Shown here: piece by piece, positions 1-7,223 of the stretch | Layout: every line of letters starts with the position of its first letter | Numbering within the stretch: position 1 is the stretch's first letter | Source: Pseudomonas cremoris | GTDB taxonomy: Bacteria; Pseudomonadota; Gammaproteobacteria; Pseudomonadales; Pseudomonadaceae | NCBI RefSeq assembly: GCF_014230465.1 | Contig: NZ_JAAXCY010000009.1 | Span: 248,001 to 312,000 of the forward strand | Direction: 5' to 3' | DNA length: 64,000 nt | Notes under the pieces: model-generated | What the model was told of the DNA's origin: nothing | The model's database searches: none | The model's input: only the letters and a program-made list of their open reading frames with translations | Made by a program: the position numbers and the translations under genes

Positions 1-266
1 TGGCATGCGTGTTCCAAGTAGGATGTTCATTACTGAAGGGCGTGTTTCTGATTGACCCCAGGTCCGAAGAAAGCTGACTGTTGAGGATTTGGCGGCGGTA
101 GTAAACCGTCGCTATCCGACCCTAAGCGGCCAATCACGTAAGGCGGGAAATCAGCCGATCAGACATGCCCACGAAAATAGCGAACGCTTAAACACCACGC
201 TAGATATTCCATTCTGGTAATGTTATAAGCGCTAAATAATTTCATCATCAGATTTAGATTCTCGCC

Positions 267-1049
267 GTGAAAGATACATTCTCAACCGCTGCGTTTCGTT
301 CATTCAAAAAGTTTGTTGGAGAGTTAACAGCTGTAGCTGCCGGTACCTACGTGGGATTGCAGGAGGTCTCAGCGTCTATAGATGGGCTCGGTTTGGCTGA
401 TCCATGGGAGATCTTAGCGGAGAAACATGGCGTTAAGCTTTGCGGGATCAAATCTGAGCGCGTTCTTCGCAGCGCTATTCGACTTAATATCGTAAGCCTT
501 TACAGCGGTATTGATCTGTTTTTTTCAGACACTCGAAGTCAGTTTCATGCCCTTCATGGGAAGGTGTGGGTTCAGTATGATGGTGATACTCCATTTATGG
601 CGTTGGCTCGAAATACCGGATCTAGCAAGCAGCTTCATGAAAGTAGGCTTGGTTTGGAACGAATAACATCTTTAGATTACTACAGGCTAGTTCGCAACTC
701 TATTGCGCATCCTAGTGGTGAAGCTGAGTCTGCGGCAAAGCAATTCTATTTAGATAACCGAGATTTACTTACCAGTACAGCTATTGCTTACGGAATGAAA
801 TCAGTTCCTCGCCCAGTTGACGACCTCAGCTTTCATGATATCAAGTATCTCGCGAGACTTGCCCTAGACCTCGCTACAGCTGTAGATAAGGATCTGGATC
901 CTGGAGACGATAGATTAGCAATTTTAGTCCCAACAACCATTTCGAGGTTGCCTCGATCCAGTGAACGCCTTCATAATGCACGTAAGGGATGGCTTTCTGT
1001 AACGTTTGGTATCCAGTCCGCTCGTGCAGAACGTATTCTCTCAATATGA
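267..1049 (+). CDS. HEPN-like protein of unknown function
   Basis: This encodes 260 residues from a GTG start with no strong ribosome binding site. I do not recognise the full-length family. The segment around residues 140-150 reads RLVRNSIAHPS, where R143 and H148 form an R-x4-H motif set in predicted helices. That motif is the active-site signature of HEPN-fold ribonucleases, which occur in toxin-antitoxin, abortive-infection and RNA-processing systems. No signal peptide or membrane segment is visible. The TGA stop (1047-1049) overlaps the first two bases of a tRNA-shaped RNA (1048-1149), so the two must be transcribed together or the RNA processed from this mRNA. An RNase function is inference from the motif only; a non-catalytic HEPN helical-bundle protein is the alternative. 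Confidence 0.6.
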   Translation: MKDTFSTAAFRSFKKFVGELTAVAAGTYVGLQEVSASIDGLGLADPWEILAEKHGVKLCGIKSERVLRSAIRLNIVSLYSGIDLFFSDTRSQFHALHGKVWVQYDGDTPFMALARNTGSSKQLHESRLGLERITSLDYYRLVRNSIAHPSGEAESAAKQFYLDNRDLLTSTAIAYGMKSVPRPVDDLSFHDIKYLARLALDLATAVDKDLDPGDDRLAILVPTTISRLPRSSERLHNARKGWLSVTFGIQSARAERILSI

Positions 1050-1149
1050 CTCATAAGCTTAGTGGTTGAGCGTCCCCCTTCACAAGCGAATTGCGTTCAG
1101 TTCGCTTGTGAAGGGGAAGGGTCCAGTTCGATTCTGGAATGAGTCACCA
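1048..1149 (+). ncRNA. tRNA-like RNA with an extended anticodon arm
   Basis: A 102-nt cloverleaf can be drawn by eye. The acceptor stem GACTCAT (1048-1054) pairs 7/7 with ATGAGTC (1139-1145), followed by discriminator A1146 and encoded CCA (1147-1149). The D-arm spans 1057-1071 with four pairs and the GG of the D-loop. The T-arm is TCCAG / TTCGATT / CTGGA (1122-1138), a canonical T-loop. The variable region is about 4 nt. The anticodon arm is abnormal: a normal 5-bp stem (1073-1077 with 1113-1117) continues past a bulged C1078 into 12 more perfect pairs (1079-1090 with 1101-1112) closed by a 10-nt loop. There is no 7-nt anticodon loop. The 5' end lies inside the stop codon of the HEPN-like gene. 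Intact pairing in every stem argues against a decayed tRNA. Confidence 0.75.
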
Positions 1150-1453
1150 ATTTAAATTTCAACCTCAATTGGCCACCGCCATCCGAATTAGGTAGGTAGC
1201 TTCGCTATTCTGACCTTCAGCACTAAAGCTCCCCAAGAGTTATCACCGTAAGGGTCATTCGATTCGGGGCAGATATAATAGAGAATTTTGCTTCTGGCCT
1301 CCGATTTAGGGGCAGATCAAAATCAGTCCTGCGAATGATACGATCTAAATTTCACTTCTTCATTACAAGCAAACGACGTCAAGAAGGCTGTCTTTTAAAA
1401 ATGCCAGCATGCTTCTCCAAGTTAAATTGTTATTCGCAGATACGGAAATCGAG
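1150..1453. other. Intergenic region, weak promoter signals only
   Basis: There is no supported gene here. A perfect TATAAT hexamer lies at 1274-1279 without a convincing -35 box; it could serve the HNH-like gene downstream. A near-direct repeat ending in GGGGCAGAT occurs at 1261-1274 and 1303-1317. A 6-bp CCAATT/AATTGG hairpin directly follows the tRNA-like RNA (1147-1172). Confidence 0.4.
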
Positions 1454-2212
1454 ATGAAATCTTGCAGCTATTGCGCCAGCTTTGAAAAACTTACCAAAGA
1501 GCATATTTGGCCAAAATCCTTAATAAAAAGAAATCCGGACTTTTTGACTTACAACAAGATTACCAATTCTTTTTACAAAGGCGAAGCTGTGATAAAGGAT
1601 GTATGCGCCAAATGTAATAATGACACTCTAAGCAAGCTGGATGATTATCTAGCGGCTTTATATGACTCGCATCTTGCGAATACAATTAGCGCCGGAAGCG
1701 AGGCTAAAATAGCCTACGATTACAACATGTTGCTAAGGGTATTATTGAAAATATCTTTCAATTCAGCTCGCTCATCCGGAAGTGAAAAATCAGTCAAGTC
1801 TCACCAAAAGTTTATCACTTACATAGCTAAAGGTACTCATCGAAGCGATGTTATATTACGCCTCCTGATTGTGACCGACTCCATAGAGTTCGGCCTGGAT
1901 GGCGAAATACGCAAAACCGTTAAACCGGAAGTTTTAAGGTGCGCGGATATTGGTTACGATGGGGTATTAGCCAGTCGTTTCATGATTCGCTTGATAGCCA
2001 TCAATAGCTTCTGGTTCTACTTAATAATTCCACACAAAAAAGAAAAATCTCACAAATTAAAAGAGTTTATGGAAGGTTTTTCAGCTTGGACGCTACAGCC
2101 TGGCGTGCTAATCACCCCAGATTCTAGCCGATTGAATATACCAGTAAATAAGACGACTTGGTTCGACCCAAGATTGCTGGGCAGCCTCCTAAGTGCGAAC
2201 CCAGGAAATTAA
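1454..2212 (+). CDS. HNH endonuclease-like protein
   Basis: This encodes 252 residues. The N-terminus has an HNH-type zinc site: C4-x2-C7, then KEHIWPKS with E16-H17, then C51-x2-C54-N55. This is the arrangement of HNH/McrA-like nucleases, which use a histidine-metal site to cut DNA. The rest (about 190 residues) is not recognised. A frame open further upstream to 1409 has no ribosome binding site, whereas the ATG at 1454 has GGA a few bases before it and places the first CxxC at residue 4, so I prefer 1454. Base composition is visibly AT-richer than the housekeeping genes, which suggests acquisition by transfer. Nuclease activity is inferred from the motif. Confidence 0.65.
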   Translation: MKSCSYCASFEKLTKEHIWPKSLIKRNPDFLTYNKITNSFYKGEAVIKDVCAKCNNDTLSKLDDYLAALYDSHLANTISAGSEAKIAYDYNMLLRVLLKISFNSARSSGSEKSVKSHQKFITYIAKGTHRSDVILRLLIVTDSIEFGLDGEIRKTVKPEVLRCADIGYDGVLASRFMIRLIAINSFWFYLIIPHKKEKSHKLKEFMEGFSAWTLQPGVLITPDSSRLNIPVNKTTWFDPRLLGSLLSANPGN

Positions 2213-2228
2213 AGTTATTAAGCCTCAA

Positions 2229-2250
2229 AGAGCAGCTAAACTGCTGCTCT
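2229..2250 (+). terminator. Hairpin after the HNH-like gene
   Basis: AGAGCAGC (2229-2236) pairs perfectly with GCTGCTCT (2243-2250) around a 6-nt loop, 16 bases after the HNH-like stop codon. No T-run follows, so it may act as a mRNA 3' stabiliser rather than an intrinsic terminator. Confidence 0.4.
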
Positions 2251-2414
2251 GAAGGGCTGCTATTAACTGACACCTGCGGTTCGGGACGGGCAGCGATCGG
2301 CCAGAAGCCTCCTAACATGAACGACTTTTAAGACAAGAAACATAAATTCGCTGTCACTAGTTTCTTCTGGAACTTGACCGTTTGCATCCAGCCACGGTGT
2401 AGCAGGCGCCGCTC

Positions 2415-3023
2415 TCACGCCCTTCCTCCTTTTACTCTTGCCTTAATCCATTTCAAAAGTCCGCAGGATCTTACGTTATTATACCGCCTATCTCTCTTCT
2501 CATCCCTCTTCGCATCCTTGTCCAATATCTGCTTATATCGGGTGTGAAAGCGATTTTCAAGCTCAGCCAAAAGTTCCGGGTGAGCCCAGTTCTGCCTATC
2601 CCATCTAACCGACACAATCCATCGAGGTGGGCCAGGCTGAGGGATTCTCTGGTACGAGCACGTCGCGCCCAACGATAAGAAAAGCTGCTCTCGCGCATCG
2701 CGTAGAGCGATTGGGTCGTCTTGTGGGTTTTGGCGAAACAAATTAAATTCAAGCATTGTGACGTTTGGGAAGACGCTAGCGATGTGTCTAGCGAACAGCA
2801 GAGGCCCAATGCCGCCCAGTCCGTAGCCCTTTAGCTCGGTGACAACTGCGTAGTGGTCGAAGGAAAGCGTGGCGCTTTTATTGTTCCCGGTCGGCGTTTC
2901 GACGTTCGCGATGATGAAGGCACCATAGCGAATGGTCGCATCGCCCGCGCCTAGATACGGTGCAAAGTAGGCGTCCAGTACACAAAACTCATATTTATCC
3001 TTTGCTACCACCGCTTTTTTCAT
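2415..3023 (-). CDS. Hypothetical protein, GNAT-acetyltransferase-like
   Basis: This encodes 202 residues from an ATG. The middle (about residues 62-75) reads LKGYGLGGIGPLLFARHI, a glycine-rich turn followed by a helix resembling the acetyl-CoA-binding motif A of GNAT enzymes. The segment near residues 107-120 (ALRDAREQLFLSLGA) resembles the late helix and strand of that fold. The C-terminal 40 residues are strongly basic (many K and R). No signal peptide. The family assignment is tentative; substrate unknown. The gene faces the HNH-like gene convergently and has no obvious operon partner. It could also be a basic nucleic-acid-binding protein of another fold. Confidence 0.5.
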   Translation of the reverse strand: MKKAVVAKDKYEFCVLDAYFAPYLGAGDATIRYGAFIIANVETPTGNNKSATLSFDHYAVVTELKGYGLGGIGPLLFARHIASVFPNVTMLEFNLFRQNPQDDPIALRDAREQLFLSLGATCSYQRIPQPGPPRWIVSVRWDRQNWAHPELLAELENRFHTRYKQILDKDAKRDEKRDRRYNNVRSCGLLKWIKARVKGGRA

Positions 3024-3595
3024 TGCTACTCCATTGGTGTTTTTTTGGGATTGCTGCGGATTTCACGACTGTTCACATTTGCTCAGTATGCCTTGCATGT
3101 GCAAAGGAGAGCTTGCCGCGCTTGCACTGCGTAATTGCAAGGACTGGACCACCCATTGCATTCGGCTCGACCAGTCATTTGCGCGGGATGTGACCAGCTA
3201 ACTGGGTGGCGATGATTGACAGAAATCGGCCTATACCCGCCATTTACGAAAAGCCGCTTTCGACCCAAAGCGGTCAGTCAACCTACACACGTAGCTGCTG
3301 CCGAAGGCTACACTGGCCATCAGCACCCAAAAAACTTAGCTTACTCTGATCCTGCAAAACCTAGGGCCAGCGGGTGAATGGCGTTGTCGGAGGGGGGCTC
3401 GGCTGATGATTCCCTACATTGATGTTATGGGGCTCGGATACCGGAGGCGCGTGGATGGATCTAGCTCTTCAGGCAGGCGCCGCGTGTGCAACTGCTAAGC
3501 TGTCTAGCGTACATCTACGAGTCAGCTTCACTCATTTCCATGATGAACGTTGCGCGACAACGCTGAGCCTGACCCATCGCGTTACGTGGGGGGGA
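3024..3595. other. 572-bp region without a supported gene
   Basis: Short frames exist on both strands, but their composition is not protein-like and none has a ribosome binding site. The stretch around 3222-3278 contains CCGCTTTCGACCCAAAGCGG, a type of string I recall as scattered between genes in Pseudomonas genomes. The left end must contain the promoter of the GNAT-like gene. Otherwise nothing is identifiable. Confidence 0.45.
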
Positions 3596-4174
3596 TCAAA
3601 GCTTCTTGGCGGCCATCATGATCTTGTAGTGGCGCTTCCATTCTTTTTCGATCATGAGGTTTTCAAAACCGCCGGTACGGAACAGGTCGAATGATGCGTC
3701 ATCCAAGCAGACGGGCCAGTTGTTGAAGGTTGCCTGTTTTGCTTCACCCTCTGTCCAAATATCGACCAGTACGATGGCGTACCGGTTTTCTATTTTTAAC
3801 TCGCCTAGTCCTAGTTCCAGCGTGGCGTGATGGGCCTGATATGACATCCGCTGGATATCATGTATGGTTTCGGCGATTTTTTTGTTGAGGTTGGAAAATC
3901 TCTTGGCTTCAATGAGAAAGCAGCTTTTCGTGGTGGGGTCAAAAACGATTGCATCAAGGTGCAGTTTTTCCTCGGCGCTCAATGGGGCTTCAAACCAGGC
4001 AAATGCGTCCTTGCCTAATACGTGCTCCAACGACCTGACGAAATTATTGGTCAGGTTTCTCTCGGTGAAGCCGGTGCTTTTATGCGCAGGGTAATAGTTG
4101 TTCAGGATTTGGCGATATTTGCACAAAGTTTGATCGAATGCTGCCATCAGCGCATTTTCAATTTCGCGAATCAT
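3596..4174 (-). CDS. PD-(D/E)XK nuclease-like protein
   Basis: This encodes 192 residues. The central part reads LHLDAIVFDP...SCFLIEAKRF: D74, then E89-A-K91 about 15 residues later, each at the end of a predicted beta strand. This D-x(n)-E-x-K pattern is the catalytic signature of the PD-(D/E)XK restriction-endonuclease superfamily. An acidic residue at E62 may add to the site. No DNA-binding domain is visible. The gene is divergent from a phospholipase D-like gene starting 120 bp away, so the two probably share a promoter region. A role in DNA cleavage or defence is inference; the closest named family cannot be given without a profile search. Confidence 0.55.
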   Translation of the reverse strand: MIREIENALMAAFDQTLCKYRQILNNYYPAHKSTGFTERNLTNNFVRSLEHVLGKDAFAWFEAPLSAEEKLHLDAIVFDPTTKSCFLIEAKRFSNLNKKIAETIHDIQRMSYQAHHATLELGLGELKIENRYAIVLVDIWTEGEAKQATFNNWPVCLDDASFDLFRTGGFENLMIEKEWKRHYKIMMAAKKL

Positions 4175-4293
4175 ATTTTTTCCTACTCAATGCATTGTGG
4201 GATTGCTGCAACGCAAGCCTGAGAACTGAATCACCACGTGTCCGTCGCTCGATTCCCATGATGCACCTCTGACTGCAAGGAAAGGAGTACTTG

Positions 4294-5328
4294 ATGTTTA
4301 TTGGTCCAGAGCAGTACCCAAAGGCTCTTCGTGCGATGGTCGCCCAAGAAGCTTCGTTAGACGTGGCTATTGCATTCTGGGGCGATGGCGCAGAGGCAAC
4401 CATCCATCCTGACGACGGAAAGCCGTTGCGAGTCATCTGCAATCTCAAAAGCGGGGGGACGAACCCTGCGGTGATCAAACTGCTAGTTGATCGAGCAAAG
4501 GAAATGGCTCATGTCCAGATCCGCCAGTGCGACCGGCTACACGCGAAACTGTTGGTAGGGCCCACCTCGGCAATCATCGGCTCAGCAAACGTATCCGCGA
4601 ATGGGTTGGGATTTGAAGGGGTTGAAGTTGCGCACTGGCTCGAAGCGGCAATTCAAACCGTCGACAGAGAGGAAGTCGAGTCAGCACAGGAGTGGTTCGA
4701 GCGACTTTGGTTGTCGACCGACAGCAAGCCAATCACAGACCAGGACCTAGCCGACGCAATCGAGGCTTATGAGAAGAATCGGGATGCCCGCCCTGATTAC
4801 AGCCGGAAGGGGCCGTTCGCTTTCGACAACTATTCAGTGGCCGATCTAGAAGGCCGAAACGCCTACGCCCTTCTTTACACTTCAAGACCTGGACCTGAGG
4901 CCGAAGCCCGGGCCAAGCAGCACGAAGACGAAGAGCTAATTGAGCATGGGAGCTACGGGCAGGGGGGCGAGGGCAACGAGCGCTGGTCGTTTGAGACTTG
5001 GCCAGACTCTCTCGACACTACAGAGAAGAACGAATACCTCTGCATTATCTGGAACGAGAATGGTGGGGTCGCCGTCGACGGTGCATGTCGTATGACAGGT
5101 ACAAAACTAAATTTCATTTATGATGAAAGCAATGACGATGGTTGGGTCGATCTTGCCAAACCATTAACTACGCTGCTTGGTCGGCGGCTTGTCCAAGTGG
5201 ATCGTCAGCGGATCGCGAAGTCAGTGAGGCCAAAGATTGAAGCGATTTGGAACGCTGCTGAGAAGCTTGATCCCGATGCCAGGCGCATCCACCTTTCCGG
5301 CCTTAAGCGAATCCTTCAAGCGCAATAA
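4294..5328 (+). CDS. Phospholipase D-like nuclease domain protein
   Basis: This encodes 344 residues. Near residues 82-100 it reads RLHAKLLVGPTSAIIGSAN, matching the HxK...GSxN core of PLD-superfamily enzymes (H83, K85 and the GSAN serine-asparagine), although the usual aspartate four residues after the lysine is replaced. Only one such motif is present, as in PLD-type nucleases that dimerise to build one active site. The C-terminal 200 residues are unrecognised and rich in acidic residues. AAAGGAG at 4281-4287 lies six bases before ATG 4294, so I choose that over the TTG at 4291. Divergent from the PD-(D/E)XK-like gene; the pairing of two nuclease-like proteins suggests a defence or DNA-processing cassette. 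Confidence 0.6.
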   Translation: MFIGPEQYPKALRAMVAQEASLDVAIAFWGDGAEATIHPDDGKPLRVICNLKSGGTNPAVIKLLVDRAKEMAHVQIRQCDRLHAKLLVGPTSAIIGSANVSANGLGFEGVEVAHWLEAAIQTVDREEVESAQEWFERLWLSTDSKPITDQDLADAIEAYEKNRDARPDYSRKGPFAFDNYSVADLEGRNAYALLYTSRPGPEAEARAKQHEDEELIEHGSYGQGGEGNERWSFETWPDSLDTTEKNEYLCIIWNENGGVAVDGACRMTGTKLNFIYDESNDDGWVDLAKPLTTLLGRRLVQVDRQRIAKSVRPKIEAIWNAAEKLDPDARRIHLSGLKRILQAQ

Positions 5329-5591
5329 ACACTCGTTGAGCGGCGAGGCGGGCGGTGGCTGGAGCCGATCATCGCCTTGCTTATGTAGGCGGGCAACTCT
5401 CTCCATGATTTCATTGTGTTCTCGCTGCATCTGGCCGACGGCTGCCCGTAGCGAGAGGCTGCTTTTGGCCAATTGCTGTCTGTCACGGCCGACCGCAATC
5501 GACCCGAAGTGGCTGTTCATGAGGACGCGTTCTGCGAACTCACCTAAGAATGTCTGCGAAACCCAGGATGATTCAGTATCGACCGATTGGC

Positions 5592-5948
5592 TCACTGAAT
5601 TCTACGCGCAGTAATGTGAAATCCTCTGGCTAGGATTTTGATAAATACGTTCAATGATGTCCGGCCTATTCGTTGTTCGAAAGTCACAATTACATAGTGA
5701 CTACCGCTATGGGTAATAAACGTCCATAGTTCCTTTGATCGTCCGAGGCGAACGACGTCTGACGTTCGGACACTACGGCCATCACATAACCATCCATCGG
5801 CACGTGCCGCCTGGTGATGGTAAATAGCTCCGATGCAGCAACATGATTCAAATCGCGCATTGACTATGTAGCCTGTTACAGGTTTTTCGAAGCTAGTAGT
5901 CATGGCATACATCAATCTACGGTGAGCATATTCTGTGAGAAAGTTCAT
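5592..5948 (-). CDS. Small hypothetical protein, paralogue of the 6486-7064 product
   Basis: This encodes 118 residues as given; internal ATG codons at 5912 and 5903 are possible starts, since no ribosome binding site clearly decides. The function is not recognised. The protein is visibly homologous to residues of the product at 6486-7064: both share G-(Y/F)-I-x-N-A, an I-(Y/W)-x-H-x-A step, DG-x-(S/R)-(V/I)-RTS, and LW-x(3)-T-x(2)-GS-x-Y-x-I-x(2)-F in the same order and spacing. It lacks the C-terminal helical tail of the longer copy. Several cysteines (CCC) near residue 36 are unusual. Confidence 0.5.
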   Translation of the reverse strand: MNFLTEYAHRRLMYAMTTSFEKPVTGYIVNARFESCCCIGAIYHHQAARADGWLCDGRSVRTSDVVRLGRSKELWTFITHSGSHYVIVTFEQRIGRTSLNVFIKILARGFHITARRIQ

Positions 5949-6030
5949 GTGAGGAACCGCCCTATGTTCCGTGGGAGAAGACTATGCCGCATTGGGCTTG
6001 AGTTCCGAACCTTTTAAATGTCGGCATTAC

Positions 6031-6087
6031 CGTAACGCGAAAATTTTGCGTAACGTATCTTACGTTACGCAAAATTTCCGCGTTACG
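6031..6087. repeat. 57-bp near-perfect inverted repeat
   Basis: Two 27-bp arms (6031-6057 and 6061-6087) are reverse complements with one mismatch, around a 3-nt TCT spacer. Each arm contains the heptamer CGTAACG (or its complement) twice, flanking an AAAATTTT-like AT core, so the structure is itself made of smaller repeats. It lies in the gap between the two paralogous small-protein genes, about 40 bp from the start of a 79-residue frame's stop on the right. It could be an operator, a cruciform or hairpin target of a recombinase, or a foldback element. There is no T-run for a simple terminator. Confidence 0.75.
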
Positions 6088-6128
6088 ATGATGTTCTTGG
6101 AGCTTCATAGCAGGACAGATCAAATCGC

Positions 6129-6368
6129 TCACTCTCCCTTGTTGCGCGGCTTAAAGCGCACAGACTTTCCAAATTGCACACGAATTTTTTCGCAATACAC
6201 TTTGAGCTGCTCGTCTATGTCTGACCGGGCTTCATCAGTGAGCGCGATGTACCAGATTCGCCAGACGCGAAGGCTTTCCTGCTTTTGGTGTTGGTGCTCT
6301 GCTTTAAGCCAAATTACTTCGGCGAATGTGTTCCGCCGCTCATCCGGTTCTTTGGGGAGGTCAGTCAC
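6129..6368 (-). CDS. Small hypothetical protein
   Basis: This encodes 79 residues from a GTG start with a weak ribosome binding site. The composition is protein-like: charged, with predicted helices (residues 10-35 and 45-65) and no membrane segment. No family is recognised. It lies on the same strand as, and downstream of, the longer paralogous gene at 6486-7064, with the 57-bp inverted repeat just beyond its stop. It could be part of that transcription unit. Confidence 0.4.
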   Translation of the reverse strand: MTDLPKEPDERRNTFAEVIWLKAEHQHQKQESLRVWRIWYIALTDEARSDIDEQLKVYCEKIRVQFGKSVRFKPRNKGE

Positions 6369-6485
6369 GACAGGCTTGCCGATGGCTTGGCCACACTGTC
6401 CGACCGCATCTCAAGGCAATAGCTTTCACTAGCCCAAGACTTTCCTAAATTGGAACTCGGTAGTGGGTTGCGTAAAGCTGGAGGC

Positions 6486-7064
6486 TCACAGCTCATGACC
6501 ATTCATAGCTACTCCATTGCGCTTCAACGTGTCTATGGTTGCTTCCACTTGCTCCATTAGCCGTTTGAGTTCGTTAGGATCTTTCTCTGGGCGGAGAGGC
6601 TTTGGCTTTTTCAATCGGCTCTCAAGTTTTCCCAGTTCAGCTTTAATTTTTACCGCGCGTAGTTTGCTTGGCGTGATCTCTTCCCCAGACTGTTGGTCGG
6701 GAAAATCGCGCATGAAAAGGCGAGGCGTGTTGGCCGGGGTCGGATCAAGGCGGTCGTAGGCACGATACATATTGATGAAATATATCCAGCCCAAAGCTGC
6801 AAACGACAGAATTCCGTATCGGCTGCCGTCTTTGGTAACAACCCAAAGGCTACTGTCGTAAGAATGTATCTCAATTAATGCAGAGGTCCTAATGCGGCAG
6901 CCATCTGTGAACTGGTCAGATACCCCCGCCCCGGCATGATCCCAGATTTCCCCCTCAACTATTGGAATGTCCTTGATATGGGCGTTTGCGATGAATCCAG
7001 TAAAGTTTTGGCAGCCAGAATCTGATATTAGTTTTGCTATTCCGATGTCGATAGCTTTCCTCAT
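6486..7064 (-). CDS. Hypothetical protein with coiled-coil tail, paralogue of the 5592-5948 product
   Basis: This encodes 192 residues. I choose the ATG at 7064 because GGAG lies six bases upstream; a longer frame opens at 7148 without such a site. The N-terminal part (residues 1-105) shares its motifs with the small protein at 5592-5948. Residues about 130-185 are rich in K, E, R and L with heptad-like spacing, probably a coiled coil. No catalytic motif is recognised. It is divergent from the XRE regulator starting at 7224, whose product may control both. Its paralogue lies 0.5 kb away on the same strand. Confidence 0.55.
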   Translation of the reverse strand: MRKAIDIGIAKLISDSGCQNFTGFIANAHIKDIPIVEGEIWDHAGAGVSDQFTDGCRIRTSALIEIHSYDSSLWVVTKDGSRYGILSFAALGWIYFINMYRAYDRLDPTPANTPRLFMRDFPDQQSGEEITPSKLRAVKIKAELGKLESRLKKPKPLRPEKDPNELKRLMEQVEATIDTLKRNGVAMNGHEL

Positions 7065-7223
7065 TTCTCGCTCCATTTGTGACTGACAAGTGTTAGGTTG
7101 CGAGAATGTCTGTGGACCTAAATATCCAACATCTGTTCTGTTATGCAACCCGAACCGGAACTATACTTCCTGTCAATCTAAACAAATGCACGCTCAAATG
7201 CTAGTTTTTTGTACGGGCATTTG

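Noticed and set aside
2..55. Short open frame at the left edge ending in TGA at 53-55, a possible C-terminus of an upstream gene
   Set aside because: Only 17 codons are visible and no motif can be recognised, so it cannot be told from a chance frame.
1048..1149. Interpretation as a decayed ordinary tRNA used as an attachment site
   Set aside because: Every stem is intact, including the extra 12 bp; decay would not build a perfect long stem. An attachment function on top of this is still possible.
5221..5595. 124-codon frame on the minus strand (GTG start)
   Set aside because: It overlaps the end of the PLD-like gene by more than 100 bp, has no ribosome binding site, and its middle (GRDRQQLAKSS) looks like translation of a string common between genes in Pseudomonas. 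A real small protein is not excluded.
6031..6087. Palindrome read as an intrinsic terminator
   Set aside because: No T-run on either side, and the arms are much longer and more AT-centred than a terminator stem.
7149..7223. Promoter boxes between the XRE gene and its divergent neighbour (TATACT near 7160)
   Set aside because: No -35 element at proper spacing could be assigned to either direction with confidence.
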